In this document: in pieces, positions 60,150 through 64,000 of the stretch
Layout of the letters: every line of letters begins with the position of its first letter
Position numbering within the stretch: position 1 is the stretch's first letter
Assembly (NCBI RefSeq): GCF_937616625.2
Contig: NC_065570.1
Span: 71,513,665-71,577,664 of the forward strand
Length of the DNA stretch: 64,000 nt
Reading direction: 5' to 3'
Source of the DNA: Mercurialis annua
Taxonomy: Eukaryota > Streptophyta > Magnoliopsida > Malpighiales > Euphorbiaceae
Translations under genes and position numbers: made by a program
The notes under the pieces: model-generated
What the model saw: the letters and a program-made list of their open reading frames with translations, nothing else
What the model was told of the DNA's origin: nothing
Databases searched by the model: none

Positions 60150-61401
60150 TAATAATAATAATAACAATACAACAAGAACAAGAACAAGCAACTCAAATTT
60201 ACGATTATGATTACGCAAATTAATATTTCACCAAATTAATTAATGAAAAACAAAATTAATGCTGTAAATTATGTGCCGTGAATCTTGAATATAATCTTTG
60301 TTATAAATTGTAACAAAAACTGCAGATCAATTTAAGAAAATCTCTGATAAAAAAAAATTCAAGAAAATCTAGAGATCGTTAATGTAAAATCGAGAGGGAG
60401 AAAAAGAAGCTTTATTTAGGTGGCTCTAAATTGAAAAACTAGATATGCGTAATTAATTAAAGATAAAGTAAAAAAGCAGCGCGTGTGATTCAATAATAAT
60501 TGAAAAGGCGTGTGTCTAACAAGAAGGTGTCACAGCAGCCGCATAATGTTTAATAATCCACCGGGTTGAATCGTCTAGAACGGTGGCGTTTCAACGCGGA
60601 TAATTACTTCTTTTGTTTTGTCTCATTTAGATTAGAAATTCAGTCAAAGCTAGTATAATTTTAATTTGTTACTTTAGTTTTTGAGAAATGTTGGTTTATT
60701 TTTAATTGAGAATGGAAATTTAATCTAAAATTTTTAGATCTAATTATGATTTTTCACCATTTAAATTATTATTCTATTGAAAAGGAGATCTATAATGTAT
60801 GAGAATAAGTATTGCATTTAAATAAGCTATTTCCTTTTTCTTTCTTGTATTAAGAAATACACGTAATATGATTGCACTAAATTTTACCATTCGAATCCAT
60901 GAATTTAACAAAATTAATAAATTTAAAATTTATCAAATATAAAATTGATGAATTTACAAATTCTATTGTTTAAAAAATACTCAAAATCAATATATTTATA
61001 AAAATATTTTTAAATTAATTTTTTTTATAATAATCCATCATGTTGTTTAAATCATAAATTCTGTAAAATTCATGGATTTTGATCAGGTGAATTACCTCAA
61101 TCCAATCGGTGCTATTAATGTTTTTCATACAAATTCCATAAATATACCATTATGTTTATATAAAATTCTAAATTCTAATCTTGATGTAAATTTCAAAACA
61201 TTTTTTAGTCTTTAATTTGCATGAATTTATTAGTTTTACTTTATACCATTAAATTATAAAATTTAATATTCAGCTAAATAAAAGTGGAGTCATTTGAGAA
61301 AGAAAAAAAAGGATTGTTTTACAAAGACAAAAAGACTCGTAGGTGAAAAGTAAATTTGTATCTATCTTTGGGTGAAAATGAAATGATCTCCAATTTCTCC
61401 A
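60150..61401. other. Divergent spacer between syntaxin and ankyrin genes
   Basis: Should contain both promoters. Next to the syntaxin start lies an AAT/AAC-rich trinucleotide stretch (60151-60190) in the leader. GC-richer sequence at 60530-60600 (CACCGGGTTG, GAACGGTGGCG) may be promoter. The rest is AT-rich and no gene was seen. Confidence 0.45.
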
Positions 61402-63375
61402 ATGGAATTTTACACTGCGAGTGAACAGCAGGGTTTCACTATTCAAACCGCAGCCATGAAAGACAACAGCCAACTGCTATGCGAGGCATCAAAAAACGGT
61501 GACGTGAACGAAGCTAAATCTCTTATAAGCTCCGGAGCCGATGTTTCCTTCTTCGATACCGATGGCTTCACTCCGCTGATGCACGCCGCCAAGCACGGCC
61601 ACACCGCCGTCGTCAAAGCGCTTCTCGAAGCCGGTGCTCCCTGGAACGCGTTATCTCCTTGTAATATCTCCTCCGGAGATTTAGCCATGGAGGAAGGTCA
61701 CCAAGAAGCCTTCGAAGTTCTACTTAATGCTGGTACTCTATTAACTATTGCATATTTTGAATATAAACAGTAATATCTTGCCAAACGAGTTATTAAAATA
61801 GTCTGATTGTATCTGTTTTTCTTGTTAGGAGTTCAATCTGAGTTAATACTAGGAACAATCGCGAGGAAAGGTGGTAAAAAAGAGGAGTCTGATATAGATT
61901 ATCTAGAAGATAGAGTTAGTTTCAGCGAGGATAAGCTGATGGATGCTGAGAGCAAGGCGGTGATGATGGCTTGGGAGAAACCGTTAATGGAGGCACATGC
62001 TAAGGCTGTTTGCTCTGCAGGTGGTCATGTGCTAAATATTGGATTTGGAATGGGGCTAGTTGATTCTGCTATTCAGCAGTATAGTCCCGTTAACCATACC
62101 ATTGTTGAGGCGCATCCGGAGGTCTATGAACGTATGATTCGCGATGGTTGGGGTGACAAGGATAATGTTAACATTGTGTTTGGTCGGTGGCAGGATGTTC
62201 TTCCTCAACTTAGAACATATGATGGTAATTTTAGATTTTTTTGGTATATGAAAAATGTATGCATTTAAAATTTGTTTAATAGATATCTCAGTTTGTGTGT
62301 TTGAATTTCTGTGTCGGAATTTCTGGCACCTAAACTGTATGGAAAGTCTGAAGATGCAAGAACTGAATTCTATATTTAGTCAGTTATTATGTTTAGAAAG
62401 GTATTTGCTGTGAGGATTCAGTCCTTCAACTTTACAATAGCAAAGTATCTTGAAAAAGAAAAAACGTGATATTGTTGAAACTTCTTGCACGTGATTTGTT
62501 CCTAACAGTGTCTGTGTGAATCACTTAACAGTGTATGCTCATTAGTCATTATACGAGTGGCGTTGGCTGCAAAGCAAACTAGTTTTCAAGATATGTTAAA
62601 AAAGTGATACTGATTTTATCTCTGAGCAATATCAACTTTACGCATCATTTGACTTCAATCTCTATCAAATTCCTAAATTTAAAAACATTACCTTTATTTT
62701 TCAACTTTTCATATATGAAGCAAAAGATGATGAATTTTTGAAATGGTGCGTTATATCTGGATTTGCTCTGCTGAGGAAGAATACAATTTAGAATGGTCTT
62801 ACACTGCTACTCCTGTTGCTATGTTTACCTTCCAGTCAGCTTTATGTAATATTGTCTTGAATGCTTGGCACTGCATCAATATTGTAGCACCTTGTTTGTA
62901 CCTTTAACATTATAAGGCAACAACTTTTCAAATGTTAATTGGCTTCTCTTTACTTTTAAAATGAATAATGAGAGTGCTCCAGCAAGACTTGTTCTCCGGC
63001 TTGCTTGCATATCAATTATTTTACATAATAACTCATCCAAGTTCTGGGAAAAACATTTCAGGTATTTTCTTTGACACTTATGGGGAGTATTATGAGGATT
63101 TGAGAGAGTTCCACCAGCATCTTCCTGTATTATTGAAGCCTGGAGGAATTTACTCATTCTTCAACGGACTTTGCGGAGGTAATGCATTTTTCCATGTTGT
63201 TTACTGTAATCTCGTTTCTCTAGAGCTGGAGAATTTGGGCTACTCCACACAGTTAATTCCTTTGCCTGTTAAGGATTGTTTAGGGACAGAAGTTTGGGAA
63301 GGTGTAAAACACAAGTATTGGCAGCTTGATACATATTACCTTCCGGTCTGTCAGTCTATTCAAGACTCTGAATGA
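61402..63375 (+). CDS. Ankyrin-repeat protein with RMT2-like methyltransferase domain
   Basis: SAM-dependent methyltransferase of the arginine N-methyltransferase 2 / guanidinoacetate methyltransferase-like group. Exons are 61402-61732, 61829-62224 and 63062-63375, giving 346 residues, the family length. Introns are GT-AG and the frames join. Residues about 20-105 hold two to three ankyrin repeats (DTDGFTPLMHAAKHGHTAVVKALLEAGA). The SAM-binding motif I is VLNIGFGMGLVDSAIQ, followed by IVEAHPEVYERM (motif post-I). FFDTYGEYYEDLREF and LLKPGGIYSFFNGLCGG are the later motifs. Yeast Rmt2 methylates the delta-nitrogen of an arginine in ribosomal protein uL11 (L12); the same target here is inference. 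It resembles Arabidopsis At5g65860. A second Met at 61456 (MKDNSQLL) is a plausible alternative start that fits the family N-terminus better. Confidence 0.93.
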
Positions 63376-64000
63376 TATTCTAAATCTTGCCATTAATTTT
63401 CTCCTTTATTCAACATTAGTAAGGCTTTTGGCTATAGTTGGTAGTTTAGTTAGTGAAACTTTTGTTATAGACTGGCGTGCCATGTATGAGGATCTTCCAA
63501 ATAAATTGAGCTTGTAATTGTTGTCTTTCTACTGCTATAGATATGACTAGTTTGAGCCGTTACATATGGTAGTATTGATATTTTCTGTTGATAAGAATGA
63601 ATCTGACCACACCCCATTTGCCATGATTTAGTATTCATTTCATGAATTCTGTTCAAAACTGCAAGTATGCCATAAGAAGGACAAATGAGAATATGTTTTC
63701 CGCTACTTCTGAACGACAAGGTGCTAAACTTTATAGGCATAAGAAGGACAAGTTTGTGCCTACACAGTTCATAACAACTATTTAACGTGCAGCCTACCCG
63801 TTTTAGATGCATATAAATTATAAGCTTTGTTGATTAGTATTTCTCCATGAAGCTGCATTTTATTTGATATACTACCAATATGGGAATCGATTAAGGTAGT
63901 AACTCTGGAAAATACTGGTTATCTTTAGATTCTTCATGGTTTTCTTAAAAGGAAAAAAAATAAACATATAAAGGAAAAAAGAGAACAATCCTTCACGTGA
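63376..64000. other. Ankyrin-methyltransferase 3' flank
   Basis: Probable 3'UTR followed by spacer up to the window edge. No other gene seen. Confidence 0.45.

Overview
This is nuclear DNA of a flowering plant, most likely a eudicot. The genes have many introns with GT-AG borders, the spacers are very AT-rich, and the proteins belong to plant families. Plant-type mobile DNA is dense: a Ty1/copia LTR element, Mutator-like elements, Stowaway-type and foldback MITEs, and tRNA-derived SINEs. I cannot name the species. There is no operon structure; each gene is its own unit.

Layout from left to right. The 3' part of a CYP81-type cytochrome P450 (1-4406, + strand) has a 3.3 kb intron full of small transposons. 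A repeat-rich spacer with a nested pair of foldback elements leads to an intact NRAMP2-type metal transporter (8108-11352, +). Next come a Pumilio RNA-binding protein (13581-17603, +), with a tRNA-Leu(CAA) gene antisense inside its second intron, and a membrane-anchored aspartic protease with 12 exons (18999-23491, +). The spacer from 23.5 to 36.7 kb holds two SINEs with perfect target-site duplications, a young but internally collapsed copia element (27018-30478), satellite-like repeats and a Stowaway-type MITE. Then follow a DUF620 protein (36687-38404, +), an ARM/TPR protein (42935-44916, +) and a VEP1/PRISE-type enone reductase (50420-51672, +). After these come a small glycine-rich protein that I identify as TGD5 (55493-56535, +), a syntaxin-6 N-domain membrane protein (57372-60149, - strand), and an ankyrin-repeat protein with a methyltransferase domain (61402-63375, +).

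The genes do not form a single pathway. Their order does carry information. From memory, PUM / aspartic protease / ARM-TPR are neighbours around At5g43090-43120 in Arabidopsis, and DUF620 / TGD5 / syntaxin are neighbours around At1g27690-27700. Here the two sets are interleaved, as expected if this region keeps an older, less fractionated order.

I found no previously undescribed biological system. The most interesting material is the mobile DNA. Two Mutator-like elements of 2.3 and 2.8 kb have perfect 9-bp target duplications, and one ends 95 bp before the TGD5 start codon. Small foldback elements with matching 9-bp duplications form a cohort. Two tiny poly(A) insertions look like extreme 5'-truncated retropositions. 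A copia element keeps one long reading frame although most of its integrase and reverse transcriptase is gone. Exon borders were placed by eye from splice signals, reading-frame continuity and family knowledge. Ends of repeats are approximate unless a target duplication is given.
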